Below, in pieces: positions 61,959 to 64,000 of a DNA stretch of 64,000 bases. Under the pieces are notes generated by a model that was not told where the DNA came from, made no database searches, and worked only from the letters and a program-made list of their open reading frames with translations. Where the stretch lies: the NCBI RefSeq assembly GCF_001403875.1, contig NZ_LN884298.1, positions 372,001 to 436,000 on the forward strand, given 5' to 3'. The translations under genes were made by a program, and so were the position numbers. Within the stretch, counting starts at the first letter, position 1. Each line of letters begins with the position of its first letter. Source of the DNA: Paenibacillus ihumii. GTDB taxonomy: Bacteria > Bacillota > Bacilli > Paenibacillales > Paenibacillaceae.

Positions 61959-63470
61959 ATTCGCCGCTTATCTATCCTGTTCCCTATTATAATTTTGTAC
62001 AGCCTATTATCTCTCCCCATCATGGCCTCCAGCTCCGCAGAAGTTGCAACTCAGAGGGAGCTATGGGATCGTATCGATGAAGAAATTGTCCAGAACATGC
62101 AGCGCTTCGACATTCCGGGCATGGCCTTCGTGCTTGCGGATGAGAACGGTACTATTTATACCAAAGGATATGGAGTAACCGAATGGGGTAGCGCTCGGGA
62201 GATTAATTCCACGACCCGGTTTCAAATTGGTTCTATCTCCAAGGTGTTCACTTCGCTAGCTGTTATGCAGCTGCAGGATCAAGGACTGGTCGAGCTGGAT
62301 GCTCCTGTCACTGCATACTTGCCATGGTTTGCAACGAAGGACCCCACCCTCTCTGACCTTATAACCATCCATGATCTATTGAATCATACGAGCGGGCTTC
62401 CAGGGCGGCTCAATACTCATGATATAACAAGCACGAGTTCTGAGAAAATTGCCGCACAAATCAAGCATAAGCTTCAGAGCGTACAGCTTGCAGCCGATCC
62501 GGGGACAACCTATGAATATACCAATATCAACTATGACTTGCTGCAGCTCGTTATTGAGGAGGTCAGCGGTTTAAATTATCCCGACTATATGCGTTATCAT
62601 ATCTATGAGCCTCTAGGCATGCATCAAACGTTCTTCACCCGGGCTGCGGCCGGGCTTGACCACAATTTAGCCACCGGACACCGGTATATCTGGGGGCATG
62701 TTCGCCCTTTTCATGAGAATCTAGCTTATGCTACCTTGGGATCCGCCGGTTTATCAACCAGTGCCCAAGATTTGGGGACTTACATATCTTTTCTCCTTAG
62801 CGGCACTTCCGCCTCGGGTGATCCAGTCATTCAAGCAGATAGTCTGCGCAGGATGCACACCGCTGCTATTTTTGATTCTTCGATCGGGCATGGACACGGT
62901 TGGGAGATCACAGCAAATACAATAGAAAAAAAAGGGGGACTCCCCGGATTTTCAGCCAATTTGATATTGGTTCCCGGTGAATCGTACGGCTTCGCCCTGC
63001 TTGCCAACTCCAAGCAAAACATTACCGACGAAACAAACTTTAATATTTACCGGATATTGAAGGGGGACCCTCCTCGGCATTTGGCCAAGAGCGATTATCC
63101 TGCTGTATCTTCCATAAATAAAAGTCTTCTAGCGATCAGCGCTTTGTTGTTCCTTATTATTGTGCTAATATGGCTTCCCACATGGATAAGATGGCTAGGA
63201 AAGAGAACAAGCTGCTCCTTGATCAGGCCAACAATTTCAGCTATACTGTTCTGCTTCGTATTAAATGGTTTAATACTGGCTGGCGTCCTCTATTATATAT
63301 ACGTCCATGTTCCATATGCGAGCGGAGCGCCTTCTCTGCATCGGCTCACAACGGCACCCGACACCGTAAATGGACTAACTCTGCTGTCCATTTTCTGGAT
63401 CGGCTTAAGCATTTCGGTTGCTTGCAAATCTTTTGTTCGCCAGGAGATAGTGACAGCCCCTAGATCATAG
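61959..63470 (+). CDS. Beta-lactamase-family serine hydrolase with membrane C-terminus
   Basis: About 503 aa if started at the ATT codon 61959, which is 7 nt from AGGAGG (61946-61951) and yields a complete signal peptide (RRLSILFPII..., cleavage near MASSSA). The first conventional start, TTG 61995, has no ribosome site and cuts the signal in half. Class C beta-lactamase / D-peptidase fold: SISK (SxxK), YTN (YxN) with NTNINYD-like context, HTSGLPGR, and HGHGWEI as the third motif. The C-terminal ~120 residues hold three membrane segments. Likely an outer-surface esterase or peptidase; not necessarily antibiotic resistance. Confidence 0.82.
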   Translation: MRRLSILFPIIILYSLLSLPIMASSSAEVATQRELWDRIDEEIVQNMQRFDIPGMAFVLADENGTIYTKGYGVTEWGSAREINSTTRFQIGSISKVFTSLAVMQLQDQGLVELDAPVTAYLPWFATKDPTLSDLITIHDLLNHTSGLPGRLNTHDITSTSSEKIAAQIKHKLQSVQLAADPGTTYEYTNINYDLLQLVIEEVSGLNYPDYMRYHIYEPLGMHQTFFTRAAAGLDHNLATGHRYIWGHVRPFHENLAYATLGSAGLSTSAQDLGTYISFLLSGTSASGDPVIQADSLRRMHTAAIFDSSIGHGHGWEITANTIEKKGGLPGFSANLILVPGESYGFALLANSKQNITDETNFNIYRILKGDPPRHLAKSDYPAVSSINKSLLAISALLFLIIVLIWLPTWIRWLGKRTSCSLIRPTISAILFCFVLNGLILAGVLYYIYVHVPYASGAPSLHRLTTAPDTVNGLTLLSIFWIGLSISVACKSFVRQEIVTAPRS

Positions 63471-63552
63471 ATCACAACAATCCGGACCCTCTTCCATCTT
63501 GATCATAAGCTCGGCCCAGACACTTGATATCGGCTCGCGAGCGAAGCTCCAC

Positions 63553-64000
63553 TTACTTGATCATCTGCTTGATCAGCTCCCGATTTCTCGCCTTGAAAAC
63601 CTCGTTGTGGGAGGACACCATGCCGCTGCGATGCGCATCCGGCTGAATATATTGCTTGGCCCGGTTAACTGCATTAGCCGCATCCTGGAAGGCTCCCGCA
63701 ATAAGATTCAGCTTCCCGTCGTGCCTCAAAATATCTCCTGCGGCATACAGCCCGTCGATGGAGGATTCGCCTCCAGCGCTGCCCGCGATGTAATAATTGT
63801 CCGCAATCTCTATGTTCAGCGCGCTGTTCTTCAGCAGAGCCGTATCGCGCTCGTAGCCGTGATTGATAATGACTTCATCCACGGCAAGATACATAACCTC
63901 ACCCGTCTCATGATTCGTCAACTCTACGCGCTCTATAGCCTCGTGGTTCTCTCCCGCGATCAGCTTCGTAATCGACGTGTTGAAATAACATTTAGCGGAG
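63553..64000 (-). CDS. Ferredoxin-NADP reductase-like flavoprotein (partial)
   Basis: The last 148 codons of a minus-strand gene that enters from the right edge. The FAD-binding end GLYAAGDILRHDGKLNLIAG and the NAVNRAKQYIQP block are typical of TrxB-like ferredoxin/flavodoxin-NADP reductases (YumC group), which lack the CxxC of thioredoxin reductase in the part that would be outside the window. Cytoplasmic NAD(P)/FAD oxidoreductase. Confidence 0.88.
   Translation of the reverse strand, partial: SAKCYFNTSITKLIAGENHEAIERVELTNHETGEVMYLAVDEVIINHGYERDTALLKNSALNIEIADNYYIAGSAGGESSIDGLYAAGDILRHDGKLNLIAGAFQDAANAVNRAKQYIQPDAHRSGMVSSHNEVFKARNRELIKQMIK

Overview
The window looks like chromosomal DNA of a Paenibacillus-type organism (Bacillota, Paenibacillaceae). 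The signs are strong AGGAGG-type ribosome binding sites, frequent GTG/TTG starts, an SLH-anchored surface protein, a Bacillus-type SOS box, a HAAS/PadR pair, an Sfp-type transferase, and nup-like and NCS2 purine transport genes. Most of it is about 50-60 % GC by eye. The first ~6.5 kb is clearly AT-richer (about 40 % in the lines counted) and looks acquired. No rRNA, tRNA or CRISPR array was seen.

Layout. 1-5759: a minus-strand three-gene cassette (P-loop ATPase with a Cys cluster, an unrecognised 529-aa protein, and a large protein running off the left edge). It is the best candidate for an uncharacterised, probably defensive, system. 6.5-10.5 kb: SDR oxidoreductase with a MarR regulator, then an XPD/DinG-like helicase with an N-terminal nuclease domain under a perfect LexA box. 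10.5-17.7 kb: repeat-filled spacer, DUF3829-like lipoprotein, HTH/membrane pair, SLC13-type permease with TrkA-C domains, small acidic protein, 5'-nucleotidase-like phosphoesterase. 17.9-22.6 kb: phosphonate/phosphite-type ABC importer (phnD-C-E-E) and a secreted copper-amine-oxidase-N-like protein. 22.7-26 kb: PadR/HAAS, and an ECF41-type sigma factor next to a carboxymuconolactone-decarboxylase-like gene carrying an ECF41-type promoter.

26.4-35.8 kb is one coherent module. A sigma-A promoter, a cobalamin riboswitch and an intrinsic terminator precede a 1.4-kaa SLH-anchored protein built from two alpha/alpha-barrel domains and two DUF4430 (transcobalamin C-terminal-like) domains. A membrane-anchored DUF4430 protein and EcfT, fused EcfA and S components of an ECF importer follow. 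I read it as a surface B12 capture and uptake system resembling animal transcobalamin/intrinsic factor in architecture.

35.8-64 kb: an IS1182-like remnant; a second copy of a structured dispersed repeat also found at 10.9 kb; rlmN; a TIGR01777 epimerase; a glycerophosphodiesterase; an ABC-2 exporter; minisatellite-rich spacers; a GyrI-like protein and a frameshifted AraC/GyrI gene; two AAC(3)-family genes, the second behind a leader-ORF/terminator attenuator; an alpha/beta hydrolase; a TPR-S41 protease; sfp; a purine permease; a nup-type nucleoside ABC importer; a Crp/Fnr gene with a homopolymer frameshift; deoD; a beta-lactamase-family hydrolase; and the end of a ferredoxin-NADP-reductase-like gene. 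The purine permease, nucleoside importer and DeoD form a loose purine-salvage neighbourhood.
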